DNA of 36,145 bases from Sphingobacteriales bacterium (GCA_004295245.1 REAR01000089.1:1-36145), one strand, 5' to 3'. Shown: positions 1 through 7,767, numbered from the stretch's first letter. Notes: generated from the letters alone by a model not told the origin. A program made the numbers and translations.

Positions 1-771
1 GCTGAGCATTTCTGCCAAACGCTCTGGTGTTACTTGTTGCTTGGCATCGCTCCAGGCATTGTCCGGATCAATATGGCTTTCTATCATCAGGCCATCAAAG
101 TCAAGGTCAATGGCTTTTTGAGCGGTCTCTTGTAAAATATCTCTGCGGCCGCAAATATGAGAAGGGTCGTTAATAATCATTAACTCTGGGTTGCGGCGTT
201 TCATTTCAATAGCCAAATGCCACATAGGTGCATTGCGGTATTCAGTATTGCCATAAGAGCTAAAGCCGCGATGTATTAAACCCACTTGCTTAACACCTGC
301 ACGGGCCACACGTTCTACCGCACCACTCCACAATTCCAAATCGGGATTAATAGGATTTTTTATTAAAACAGGTACATCCACACCACGTAATGCATCGGCT
401 ACTTCTTGTACGCTAAAAGGGTTTACTGTAGTACGGGCACCAATCCACAATACATCAACGTCAAAAGTCAATGCATCTTCTACCTGCTTGGCAGTAGCCA
501 CTTCAACGGTAGTAGGTAAGCCGGTAACTGTTTTTGCTTTTTGCAACCAGGGCAATCCTTTGGCACCAATACCTTCAAACATACCGGGTTTGGTACGGGG
601 TTTCCAAATGCCGGCACGCAGCATATCAATTTTTCCGGTAGCCGCTAAGCGCTGAGCGGTAGTTACCAATTGATCTTCCGTTTCGGCACTGCAAGGCCCG
701 CTAATAATAAGCGGTCGCTTTCCCCACGCCGCCTGCACTTTCTCTTTCATGTTTGCTTCAATTGTTTGCAT
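1..771 (-). CDS. DAHP synthase, probably fused to chorismate mutase (partial, C-terminus off the window)
   Basis: First enzyme of the shikimate pathway: condenses phosphoenolpyruvate and erythrose 4-phosphate to DAHP. The 257 visible codons run open to the window edge. Seen: the motif LIISGPCSAE near residues 20-29, then KPRTKPGMFEG, IGARTTVNPF, LIKNPINPD, LIHRGFSSYG and NDPSHICGRRD, which follow the KDO8P-synthase-like (type I beta) DAHP synthase fold in order. In Bacteroidota this type usually carries a C-terminal type II chorismate mutase domain; that part would lie beyond position 1 and is not visible. The start is the first ATG after the upstream repeat; a second Met follows at codon 8. 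It is the last visible gene of the pheA-aminotransferase-tyrA cluster, separated from tyrA by 104 bp holding a copy of the 43-nt dispersed repeat. Confidence 0.93.
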   Translation of the reverse strand, partial: MQTIEANMKEKVQAAWGKRPLIISGPCSAETEDQLVTTAQRLAATGKIDMLRAGIWKPRTKPGMFEGIGAKGLPWLQKAKTVTGLPTTVEVATAKQVEDALTFDVDVLWIGARTTVNPFSVQEVADALRGVDVPVLIKNPINPDLELWSGAVERVARAGVKQVGLIHRGFSSYGNTEYRNAPMWHLAIEMKRRNPELMIINDPSHICGRRDILQETAQKAIDLDFDGLMIESHIDPDNAWSDAKQQVTPERLAEMLS

Positions 772-800
772 GTTGTATTGTTTGTAAAGTTAATTTTTTT

Positions 801-842
801 GTTACCAGCAACCGTTCTTTGTTAAGCATCGTTGCGTCGCAC
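801..842 (-). repeat. 43-nt intergenic repeat, copy 1
   Basis: Read on the minus strand it begins GTGCGACGCAACG and ends GGTAAC, spanning 42 nt. It lies between the tyrA stop and the start of the DAHP synthase gene, so it is probably transcribed inside the operon. Confidence 0.85.
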
Positions 843-875
843 CCTTGTGCCACATAATAATAATTGAACAATTTG

Positions 876-1724
876 TTATTTCAATATTCTCCTTATCTTA
901 TTAGCATTCTCTATCAGCTCCAGCAAATAATCGGCGTTTTCTTTTTCTAAAGAGGCCTTAAACTTTCTCAACTGGCTGATATGTTCGTTCAGCACATCCA
1001 AAATATTCTCCTTGTTCTGCATAAAAATGGGCACCCACATAGCCGGATTACTTTTTGCCAGGCGTACCGTACTTTCAAAGCCACCACCCGCTAATTCAAA
1101 AATGGCATCTTCTTCTCTTTCTTTTTCCAATACAGTATTAGCCAGTGCAAAAGAAGTAATATGAGAAATATGACTTACATACGCTGCATGCACATCATGA
1201 TTAGCTGCATGCATATACACCATATGCATACCCAACTGCCTGTAAATAGTTTCTACCTGCGTCAAAGCATCGGCATCACTTTTTTCTTTTTCGCATATTA
1301 CGCAGGCGCGGCCGGTAAATGCATTTCTTACCGCAGCTTCCGGGCCACTATACTCTGTACCCCACATAGGGTGTGTGGCAACAAACCTGCCACGCATAGG
1401 ATGATTATCTAGCGCTTTACATAATACATTTTTAGTTGAACCGGCATCTACCACTACTTGTTTATCTGTTACAAGGCTCATTATCTGCAGCATGGTGGGC
1501 ACGGTTGTATCAACCGGTATGGCCACATAAATTAAATCGGCTTTCTTAACTGCTTCTTGCAACGGCAATACTTCATCCACTATACCTAACTCTAATGCTT
1601 TTGCAGCACTTGCAGCACTACGGGTTACTCCAATAACATGTTGTACCAGTTCGCGGTCTTTTAAACAAAGACTAAACGATCCGCCAATTAAACCTGTACC
1701 AACTATTGCAACTGTATTAAACAT
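876..1724 (-). CDS. tyrA: prephenate dehydrogenase
   Basis: Oxidatively decarboxylates prephenate to 4-hydroxyphenylpyruvate for tyrosine synthesis. The 282-residue protein opens with an NAD(P)-binding Rossmann motif (VGTGLIGGS, residues 9-17). The THPMWGTEYSG segment matches the HPMAGxExSG signature of the family, and later AYVSHISHI matches the conserved helical region. Length fits a monofunctional TyrA without ACT or chorismate mutase domain. It starts 13 bp after the aminotransferase stop, so translational coupling in one operon is likely. Feedback control by an ACT domain is not apparent, so control may rest on the leader attenuator upstream of pheA and on the DAHP synthase step. Confidence 0.93.
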   Translation of the reverse strand: MFNTVAIVGTGLIGGSFSLCLKDRELVQHVIGVTRSAASAAKALELGIVDEVLPLQEAVKKADLIYVAIPVDTTVPTMLQIMSLVTDKQVVVDAGSTKNVLCKALDNHPMRGRFVATHPMWGTEYSGPEAAVRNAFTGRACVICEKEKSDADALTQVETIYRQLGMHMVYMHAANHDVHAAYVSHISHITSFALANTVLEKEREEDAIFELAGGGFESTVRLAKSNPAMWVPIFMQNKENILDVLNEHISQLRKFKASLEKENADYLLELIENANKIRRILK

Positions 1725-1737
1725 ATATGCTATTGAA

Positions 1738-2898
1738 TCATTTATTCAGATGCGTTTTTATACGCTGTATACTTTCTTCAAATTTTTCTTCGGGGCTGCA
1801 GAGACTTACTCTTACAAAGCCATCGCCGGCATTACCAAATATGCCACCGGGTGTTATAAACACGCCGGCATTGTACAACACAGCATCACTTAACTCAAAC
1901 CCTGTTTTATAGTTGCCGGGGATTTTAGCCCATACAAACATACCGGCCTGATCAGTAGAAAAATCGCAGTGTAACAGCTGCAACAACTCAAATACTTTTT
2001 CTCTCCGTTTAAGATAAACGGCATTCACCCCATCGTACCAATCTTTACCAAGGCCTAGTGCTTTAGCCGCTGCTAATTGCAATGGCAAAAACATACCACT
2101 ATCCATATTACTTTTAAAGCGTAATACCTCTTCTATTCTTTCTTTAGCACCTGCCAATAAACCTACTCTCCAGCCAGCCATATTCTGACTTTTACTTAAT
2201 GAGTTTAATTCTAACACACAGTCTTTTGCTCCTTCCACACTTAGCAAACTCATAGGGTTATCATTCAAAATAAAACTATAGGGGTTATCATGAATAATAA
2301 GAATACTATGTTGCCTACCAAATGCCACTAGTTGGTTAAATAATTCTTTAGTGGGTAATTGCCCTGTAGGCATTTGCGGATAGTTTACAAAAAGCAACTT
2401 CACGTCACTTAAATCAGCTGCAGCCAATGCTGTAAAATCAGGTGCATAGTTATTTGCTTCTTTTAAATCATAGTCTACACAAACACCCCCTGCCAGTTTA
2501 ACAGCACTGCGGTACGTTGGATACCCCGGGTTTGGCACCAGCACTTTATCACCTTCATTTAAATACGTCATGCAGATGTGCATAATACCTTCTTTGCTAC
2601 CAATAAGCGGCAGTATTTCAGTATCTGCATCCAAGCTTACCTGATACCAGTTTTTATACCAATCACTTATTGCCTTACGCAATACCAGAGAGCCCTTGTA
2701 AGACTGGTATGCATGTACATTAGGTTTTGCACTTTCTTCCTGTAATACTTTAATCACCTCTGGGTGTGGTGGTAAATCGGGGCTGCCAATACCTAAATTG
2801 ATAACGGCTTTTCCCTGTTTATTAAGTTCATCAATTTCTCTTAATTTCTGAGAGAAATAATATTCACCAATTCCTTCCAGTCTTTTTGCCGTTTGCAT
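1738..2898 (-). CDS. class I/II PLP-dependent aminotransferase (probable aromatic or prephenate aminotransferase)
   Basis: A fold-type I aminotransferase of 386 residues. The Schiff-base lysine is in SLSKSQNMAGWRVG (Lys236), and PNPGYPTY and HDNPYS are the usual substrate and PLP elements. The position between pheA and tyrA suggests it makes phenylalanine and tyrosine from the keto acids, or acts on prephenate. The sequence also resembles LL-diaminopimelate and alanine aminotransferases, so substrate is inferred from context only. An oddity: the usual NPxNPTG loop reads NYPQMPTGQ, with Met where the PLP-contacting Asn normally sits; I recall similar loops in related Bacteroidota enzymes. It begins 21 bp after the pheA stop. 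Confidence 0.88.
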   Translation of the reverse strand: MQTAKRLEGIGEYYFSQKLREIDELNKQGKAVINLGIGSPDLPPHPEVIKVLQEESAKPNVHAYQSYKGSLVLRKAISDWYKNWYQVSLDADTEILPLIGSKEGIMHICMTYLNEGDKVLVPNPGYPTYRSAVKLAGGVCVDYDLKEANNYAPDFTALAAADLSDVKLLFVNYPQMPTGQLPTKELFNQLVAFGRQHSILIIHDNPYSFILNDNPMSLLSVEGAKDCVLELNSLSKSQNMAGWRVGLLAGAKERIEEVLRFKSNMDSGMFLPLQLAAAKALGLGKDWYDGVNAVYLKRREKVFELLQLLHCDFSTDQAGMFVWAKIPGNYKTGFELSDAVLYNAGVFITPGGIFGNAGDGFVRVSLCSPEEKFEESIQRIKTHLNK

Positions 2899-2919
2899 CT
2901 GCTTCTGGTTAACTGTTTA

Positions 2920-3750
2920 CTATTTTAATTTGCCACTTTTGTAAATGCCATATACTTTTATTTCAACCGTTAATGGGGTAATTAACTGCATTACCTGTTG
3001 AAACTGGTTGATTGTTTCAAATTCCATATCAACATGAAAACTGTATTTAAAATCGCTGCCCGGAATAGGAAAGCTTTGCAATTTGCTGAGGTTAATACCA
3101 CCATCTGCAATTTTAGTAAGTACTCTGGCCAAACTTCCTTTTGAATGATCGGTTACAAAATTTACAGAAGCTTTATCCGCCGCTTTTACAGGCACTACAG
3201 TTTCTTCTCTTTCCAATATCAGAAAGCGGGTGTAATTATTCTTCATGGTTTGTATAGAAGGGGCAATTACATCTAACTTATAAAGTTCTGCTGCCAGTTT
3301 GCTGGCAATGGCTGCAATGTGTTTGCTTTTGTGCTGGTGAATATGGCGTGCACTTAACGCAGTATCTTCTGTTTCTACCAGCTTCCATTTATACTTATCC
3401 AAAAAATCATAGCATTGCTGTAAAGCCATGGTGTGAGAATGTACCTCCCGGATGTCTTGCAGTTGCACCCCAGGATTTACCAGCAAGTTTTGTTTTATCT
3501 GCAAGTACACTTCGCCAGCTATTTTTAGGTTACTTTTTTTAAGCAGGTTATAGTTGGGTAAAATGCTGCCGGCAATAGAATTTTCTATGGCCATTACTGC
3601 ACCATTGCTTTCTTTTTTATTGGAGCCAATTTTTATTACGTCTCTGAAAGTAGCACAAGGTATTACTTCCACCTCTTTACCATGAAACTGCCGGGCAGCC
3701 TCCTGGTGAAAACTTCCTTCATAGCCTTGTATGGTTACTTTCTTTGCCAT
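2920..3750 (-). CDS. pheA: prephenate dehydratase
   Basis: Converts prephenate to phenylpyruvate for phenylalanine synthesis. The 276-residue protein has the catalytic-domain N-terminus (IQGYEGSFHQEAA), the TRF catalytic motif in NNYTRFLIL, and a C-terminal ACT domain from about residue 195. There is no fused chorismate mutase. In the ACT domain the GALA motif reads GSLARVL, but the ESRP motif that binds phenylalanine in many family members is replaced by QSFP, so allosteric feedback may differ from the classical enzyme. First gene of the aromatic operon; its ATG follows directly after an intrinsic terminator and a Phe/Tyr-rich leader ORF, which points to control by attenuation. Confidence 0.94.
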   Translation of the reverse strand: MAKKVTIQGYEGSFHQEAARQFHGKEVEVIPCATFRDVIKIGSNKKESNGAVMAIENSIAGSILPNYNLLKKSNLKIAGEVYLQIKQNLLVNPGVQLQDIREVHSHTMALQQCYDFLDKYKWKLVETEDTALSARHIHQHKSKHIAAIASKLAAELYKLDVIAPSIQTMKNNYTRFLILEREETVVPVKAADKASVNFVTDHSKGSLARVLTKIADGGINLSKLQSFPIPGSDFKYSFHVDMEFETINQFQQVMQLITPLTVEIKVYGIYKSGKLK

Positions 3751-3755
3751 ATTTT

Positions 3756-3790
3756 AAAAAGCAGAATCCCGACCTTTTGGCCGGGATTCT
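3756..3790 (-). terminator. intrinsic terminator of the pheA attenuator
   Basis: On the minus strand AGAATCCCGGCC (3790-3779), loop AAAA, GGTCGGGATTCT (3774-3763) makes a 12-bp stem with one G-U pair, followed by GC and five T. The pheA ATG is five bases further on. The 5' arm segment TCCCGGC (3786-3780) is the exact complement of GCCGGGA (3839-3833) inside the leader ORF, giving a competing antiterminator pairing. Confidence 0.9.
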
Positions 3791-3811
3791 TATGTTGATT
3801 GTTTTATAAAA

Positions 3812-3898
3812 TTATTTGTTCAACAAAAGCAGTCCCGGCTTCATTGTAAAAAAGAAGTAATAAAAATAAAAAAAACCGTATGCTCTTGCTTTGGTCAT
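3812..3898 (-). CDS. Phe/Tyr-rich leader peptide of the aromatic operon (pheL-like)
   Basis: A 28-codon ORF, ATG at 3898 and TAA at 3814-3812. Codons 7-17 read YGFFYFYYFFF: nine consecutive aromatic codons (9-17) and ten aromatics in eleven, using both Phe and Tyr codons. This matches the logic of leader peptides such as enterobacterial PheL, where a ribosome short of charged tRNA stalls on the control codons. Codons 20-22 contain GCCGGGA, which can pair with the 5' arm of the downstream terminator. A weaker pairing between AAAGCA (3892-3887) and TGCTTT (3831-3826) could act as the protecting stem. The operon downstream makes precisely Phe and Tyr. No Shine-Dalgarno is visible, and the promoter -7 box ends four bases before the ATG, so the leader mRNA may be leaderless. 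Function is inferred from layout; translation is untested. Confidence 0.85.
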   Translation of the reverse strand: MTKARAYGFFYFYYFFFTMKPGLLLLNK

Positions 3899-3902
3899 GT
3901 TT

Positions 3903-3933
3903 CAAAAATAAAGACTAATTAGTTCTGTACAAA
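3903..3933 (-). promoter_or_regulatory. Bacteroidota-type promoter of the leader/pheA operon
   Basis: TTTG (3933-3930), 19 nt spacer, TATTTTTG (3910-3903) on the minus strand: an exact match to the -33 TTTG and -7 TAnnTTTG consensus known from Bacteroides, with good spacing. The start site would fall at or within a few bases of the leader ATG. Confidence 0.75.
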
Positions 3934-3991
3934 AAATATTTTTATGCTAATGTGCTGAAATGCGCTACCAGCAAGGTTTAGCTAACGTTTG

Positions 3992-4555
3992 TTACAGCAG
4001 ACGTTTGCTTATTTGCTCATCTAGTTTTTTAAAGAGGTGAAAGGGTCTGTAAATACGCCAATCGTCTGTTTGCATTAACTCAAGGTAGCGGTTCAGGCGG
4101 GCTTTTATAAAATCGTGCTGGGTTTGTTGTGGCATATTTAAAACCACCACCCATCCGTTTTCATCACTTACTTCTTCATACCATTCTTCGTAATAATCTT
4201 TTCCATCACTATGAAAATTTAAAACGTTTTCTGCTATGAGTATGAATTTATTGATGCCCAGAGCGTAAAATTTATCGGTTACTTCCCGCTTCAGTTCCAT
4301 AATATCGTTTTCTATGGCATCATTCCACTCGCCAATCATTTCAATTATCATGTAGTGCTCTTCGTAATCGGCCAGTAACACTTTTATGTAAAGGGTGCGG
4401 CTGCCAAAATCATCCCATTGCGGATGTATGTAATAATTGTAAATGGTTTGAGAAAATTCAAACTCGCTGTACTCACGTCCGTAAAAAGGAGAACGCTCAT
4501 CTTCTTCGCTAATATAAATATGCCGCCAATTGTAAAATGGTTCTATATCCTGCAT
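3992..4555 (-). CDS. conserved hypothetical protein
   Basis: A 187-residue acidic, aromatic-rich protein that I do not recognise as a named family. It has no signal peptide, no membrane segment and no cysteine cluster, so it is probably cytoplasmic. The sequence is rich in Trp, Tyr, Glu and Asp (for example YNWRHIY near the start and YYEEWYEE in the middle) and ends with a basic, helical tail (LDEQISKRLL). The pattern of a conserved start and regular alternation suggests a real, folded protein. It lies alone between the T9SS-protein gene upstream and the aromatic operon's promoter downstream, so context gives no function. Confidence 0.75.
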   Translation of the reverse strand: MQDIEPFYNWRHIYISEEDERSPFYGREYSEFEFSQTIYNYYIHPQWDDFGSRTLYIKVLLADYEEHYMIIEMIGEWNDAIENDIMELKREVTDKFYALGINKFILIAENVLNFHSDGKDYYEEWYEEVSDENGWVVVLNMPQQTQHDFIKARLNRYLELMQTDDWRIYRPFHLFKKLDEQISKRLL

Positions 4556-4620
4556 AAAACAATTAAAAAATTACCGCAGTTTGTAGCTTTTGGCAATTAG
4601 AAAAAAGGTTGCATGCCCAT

Positions 4621-4655
4621 GTACTGATGAAGCTCCGCTTTGCGGGATGAAGTAC
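4621..4655. repeat. small imperfect palindrome beside repeat copy 2
   Basis: GTACT and AGTAC (5 bp) flank an inner CCGC/GCGG pair and a direct repeat GATGAAG/GATGAAG. The segment TTCATCGGCAAAGCG at 7911-7925, beside the diverged repeat copy 3, resembles the reverse complement of its centre, so this may be a second short element associated with the 43-nt family. Confidence 0.35.
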
Positions 4656-4692
4656 AATTGCTACTTGTTGATAGTAGCGTTACAGCTAACAT

Positions 4693-4736
4693 GTGCGACG
4701 CAACGGCTGCTCAATAGCATTACCCCTGCTGGTTAC
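4693..4736 (+). repeat. 43-nt intergenic repeat, copy 2
   Basis: GTGCGACGCAACG to GGTTAC, 44 nt. It contains an inner TGCT-N4-AGCA mini-hairpin that is shared with copy 11. It lies just beyond the terminator of the T9SS-protein gene. Confidence 0.88.
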
Positions 4737-4742
4737 AAAAAT

Positions 4743-4772
4743 AAAAAAAGGTTGCAAGCAAGTTACAACCTT
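4743..4772 (-). terminator. intrinsic terminator of the T9SS-protein gene
   Basis: Minus strand AAGGTTGTAA, loop CTTGC, TTGCAACCTT (10 bp with one T-G pair), followed by a run of T (4747-4743). It lies 31 bp past the stop of the 4804-6003 gene. Confidence 0.8.
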
Positions 4773-4803
4773 AGCCCTGCGACGGCCAAATATTTTTTAT
4801 TGT

Positions 4804-6003
4804 TTATTGAATCATAATTTTATCGGTATATGCATTTTTTCCGGCTGCGTTTATTATTTTAACCAAGTATAGCCCTTTGGCTAAAGTTGCGGGTACTGCT
4901 ACTTCTATTAACTGTTTATTGGTGGTAACATTAATTTGTTTATTTAGTAATTGCCTGCCGCCAAGGTCTGTTACCTGCACCTGATAATTACCGGTCTCGC
5001 GGTTATCAAAACTTACTCTGAACAAGCCTTCTGTTACGGGGTTTGGATAAACGACAATGCGTTGCAATGTTTCTTTTGTTACTGGTTGCTGTACGGGTAT
5101 TTGATTGGGCTGCTGAAAGGCAAAATAGCTACTGGCAAGGTCTGATGCGCTGGCGCCATTGCTGTGTTTTTGTGCTTTCCAGTTTTGCATATCTACTTTA
5201 TAATAACCTTCTGTTGAATTGGCACTGCAAACAATTAATTCTCCCTGTGTATTAATGGCGGCACCATTGGTAGTGTAATTAGCAGGCAGCCCTGTTATGT
5301 TAGCGAGGTAATAAGCTTTACGATCTATTACTGTAACCTTAAATACAGATTGATATGCTGTAATAATATACAAATCTCCATTGGCAGCAGCAATCATATC
5401 GCCGCCCCAACTACTGCAACGATTGTGTATTGAAATTTGTGTTTGAGCGCCGGCATCTTGCAAAGCCCCAAAATCTGTTATAGTTGTTTTTTTACCAGTA
5501 GTAAATTGAAATAAGTGATTGCCATCGTTGGTTAATGCGTACCCATTACCATCGGGCGCCATCGTCATTCGGGTAATATGATTTGCATCGTTTTGCATGT
5601 GTTGATCTGTAAAACCGGGCAAGGGCTGGGTATAAACTTTTAAGGTAGTGTTATTATCATCCATATCTACCCAGCGTATTACAGGCAGGTACATAGGTGC
5701 TATAAAAAGTTTGTTATGCCTTGCATCAAAAGCAGCGGCAGCCATTAAACCAGTATTGCCTGTGGTTGTTACCGGTGCCTCTATTTTGGTTTTAGAAGTT
5801 CCATCATATAACAAAAAAGAAGTTTTAGAACGTTCAAACAAGGGGCGGATTATTTTTCCGGTGCTAACATCTACTTCATTCAGGTTCATCCATAACCGTT
5901 GCTGGCTATCGGCAGTAATAGCAAATGTTTTTCCTTGCTTTTGTGCAGTAGCAGCAGCAAACAACAATAATGCGACAGGTAAAATTTTGTATTTCATAAA
6001 CAA
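4804..6003 (-). CDS. secreted protein with T9SS type A sorting domain
   Basis: A 399-residue exported protein. Residues 1-20 form a Sec signal peptide (hydrophobic core LPVALLLFAAATA, cleavage near AQ). The body shows repeated short beta-strand segments with phrases such as ITADSQQRLWMNL and DGNGYALTNDGNHLFQFT, reminiscent of a beta-propeller of unknown role. The last 80 or so residues are a type A T9SS sorting domain: it opens with VVYPNPV, continues with YQVQVTDLGGRQL and ends with KGLYLVKI and a final DKIMIQ. It is therefore expected to cross the outer membrane through the gliding/T9SS machinery and be released or anchored at the surface. A start at the third codon (second Met) is equally possible. 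No enzymatic motif was recognised. Confidence 0.88.
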   Translation of the reverse strand: MFMKYKILPVALLLFAAATAQKQGKTFAITADSQQRLWMNLNEVDVSTGKIIRPLFERSKTSFLLYDGTSKTKIEAPVTTTGNTGLMAAAAFDARHNKLFIAPMYLPVIRWVDMDDNNTTLKVYTQPLPGFTDQHMQNDANHITRMTMAPDGNGYALTNDGNHLFQFTTGKKTTITDFGALQDAGAQTQISIHNRCSSWGGDMIAAANGDLYIITAYQSVFKVTVIDRKAYYLANITGLPANYTTNGAAINTQGELIVCSANSTEGYYKVDMQNWKAQKHSNGASASDLASSYFAFQQPNQIPVQQPVTKETLQRIVVYPNPVTEGLFRVSFDNRETGNYQVQVTDLGGRQLLNKQINVTTNKQLIEVAVPATLAKGLYLVKIINAAGKNAYTDKIMIQ

Positions 6004-6099
6004 CGTTTTTTGGCTATTAATAAGGCACTAGTAAGTTACCGTTTTTGCGGCTTACCAGCAATTAAAACCCACACATGAAAACTTTTTTGAAAGAAGATT

Positions 6100-6921
6100 T
6101 TACCGGGAGATTAAGAATGCATCTACTGCTTTTTTTACACTGCCGTATTGCAGTAATAGTGTTTTAGCTTTTTCATAATCGGTGAGCGACAACCGCTCCA
6201 TAATCATGCGGGTGCCCCGATCTACCAGCTTGTCATTGGTAAGTTGCATGTTTACCATTTTGTTATCTTCTACACGGCCAATTTGTATCATAACAGCTGT
6301 AGAAATCATATTCAGCACCAACTTTTGTGCAGTGCCACTTTTCATACGGGTGCTGCCGGTTACAAACTCGGGCCCCACTACTACTTCTACCGGATATTCT
6401 GCTGCGGCAGCCAACGGACTACCGGCATTACAGGTTATACAACCAGTAACAATGCCTCTTTTTCTGCATTCATCTAAGGCGCCAATTACGTAGGGGGTAC
6501 TGCCACTGGCGGCAATGCCTATTACCACGTCATTTTCATCTATATGATGTTCTGATAAATCTTCCCATCCTTGCGCTGTACTATCTTCTGCTTTTTCCAC
6601 TGCTTTTTGAATGGCCTGTTCTCCACCAGCAATTAAACCAATTACCAGCCCATATGGCATGCCATAAGTAGGTGGTATTTCGCTGGCATCTAAAATACCC
6701 AAGCGGCCACTGGTGCCTGCACCCATGTAAAACAAACGGCCACCTGCCAGCATTTTATCAATAATAATTGTTACCAACTTTTCTATTTGAGGAATAGCCT
6801 TTTCTACGGCCAGAGGAACCGTCTTATCTTCAGCATTAATGTTATGCAAAATCGCCTCCACACTCATCTTATCCAGGTGCCGGTAATTACTTGTTTGCTC
6901 GGTAACTTTCTCAAATGACAT
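6100..6921 (-). CDS. murQ: N-acetylmuramic acid 6-phosphate etherase
   Basis: Cleaves the lactyl ether of MurNAc-6-phosphate to give GlcNAc-6-phosphate and lactate during cell-wall recycling. The 273-residue protein has the SIS sugar-isomerase fold motif MGAGTSGRLGILDASEIPPTYG, spanning the phosphate-binding loop and the probable catalytic Glu81, and the second conserved stretch FVTGSTRMKSGTAQK. The start MSFEKVTEQTSN fits the family. It begins 9 bp after the stop of the sugar-kinase gene, so the two are almost certainly one transcript: the kinase makes the substrate for MurQ. Both are cytoplasmic. Confidence 0.96.
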   Translation of the reverse strand: MSFEKVTEQTSNYRHLDKMSVEAILHNINAEDKTVPLAVEKAIPQIEKLVTIIIDKMLAGGRLFYMGAGTSGRLGILDASEIPPTYGMPYGLVIGLIAGGEQAIQKAVEKAEDSTAQGWEDLSEHHIDENDVVIGIAASGSTPYVIGALDECRKRGIVTGCITCNAGSPLAAAAEYPVEVVVGPEFVTGSTRMKSGTAQKLVLNMISTAVMIQIGRVEDNKMVNMQLTNDKLVDRGTRMIMERLSLTDYEKAKTLLLQYGSVKKAVDAFLISR

Positions 6922-6930
6922 AGAATCGTT

Positions 6931-7767
6931 TTAGCAATGATAATCTATTAACCCCTCCATGGGATTTTTTAATATTCGGCCCATTTCAAATTCATAGCCA
7001 TTACAAAGTTCTGTAATTACGTCTCTAAACCCCCAGGCTACGCTGCCCACAAAATTGATTGGATATTTCCAGCTCTCAGAATATTTACACAAATGAGTAA
7101 AGAAAAAATCATTCAACCCGTCTTCAATAATATTTTCAACCATGTAATGTCCACGATTTTCTGCTAAAAACAACGAGTAGGTAGCCAGATACCGGTTTGC
7201 CAATGGTTTGCGATATACGTTTTCTAAAATATCAACGGTATCCGTCTTGTATTGGTCGTTAAACTTATAGCGCAGGTCTTCATCAAACGTGCCATATAAA
7301 TAATACTGAATTACTTTTTTCCCTAAGTATGCGCCACTACCCTCATCGCCCAGTACATAACCCAGCCCCGGGCTATTCTTCACAATTTTTTTTCCATTAT
7401 AAAAGCAAGAATTACTACCCGTACCCAAAATACAGGCTATCCCCTTTTTGTGGCCACACAATGCACGTGCCGCAGCCGTTAAATCACTTTCAACGGCCAC
7501 CACGGCACCTGCAAATATTTTTTTTAATGCCCCCTTTATCATTTTTACATTGGCGGGGTTACCACAACCTGTACCATAATAGTACACTGCATCAATAGCA
7601 TATTTTTTTATTGAAGGCAATAGCTCTTTCAATACAATGGTCTGCACCCCTTCACTGTCTAAAAAATAGGGGCTGATACCCTGTGTAAATACAATTTTTT
7701 TGCGCCCATTATTAATAAGGCACCACTCACATTTTGTTGCACCGCTATCGGCTATCAGTATGGCCAT
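6931..7767 (-). CDS. BadF/BadG-type sugar kinase, probable MurNAc/GlcNAc kinase (MurK-like)
   Basis: An ATPase of the BadF/BadG/BcrA/BcrD group with an ASKHA fold. Seen: the phosphate-1 motif LIADSGATKCEW at the N-terminus, CILGTGSNSCFY in the middle and LGYVLGDEGSGAYLG (family signature) near residue 145. The order and length (278 residues) match N-acetylglucosamine/N-acetylmuramic acid kinases. Because murQ follows 9 bp downstream, the likely role is phosphorylating MurNAc to MurNAc-6-P; GlcNAc kinase activity alone is the alternative. An upstream in-frame ATG at 7782 adds five residues, but the ATG at 7767 puts the phosphate motif at the usual distance from the start. Confidence 0.85.
   Translation of the reverse strand: MAILIADSGATKCEWCLINNGRKKIVFTQGISPYFLDSEGVQTIVLKELLPSIKKYAIDAVYYYGTGCGNPANVKMIKGALKKIFAGAVVAVESDLTAAARALCGHKKGIACILGTGSNSCFYNGKKIVKNSPGLGYVLGDEGSGAYLGKKVIQYYLYGTFDEDLRYKFNDQYKTDTVDILENVYRKPLANRYLATYSLFLAENRGHYMVENIIEDGLNDFFFTHLCKYSESWKYPINFVGSVAWGFRDVITELCNGYEFEMGRILKNPMEGLIDYHC

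Noticed and set aside
3812-3832. Run of four Leu codons at the end of the leader ORF as the real control codons
   Set aside because: They lie after the antiterminator segment and the operon makes no leucine; the nine aromatic codons upstream fit position and pathway.
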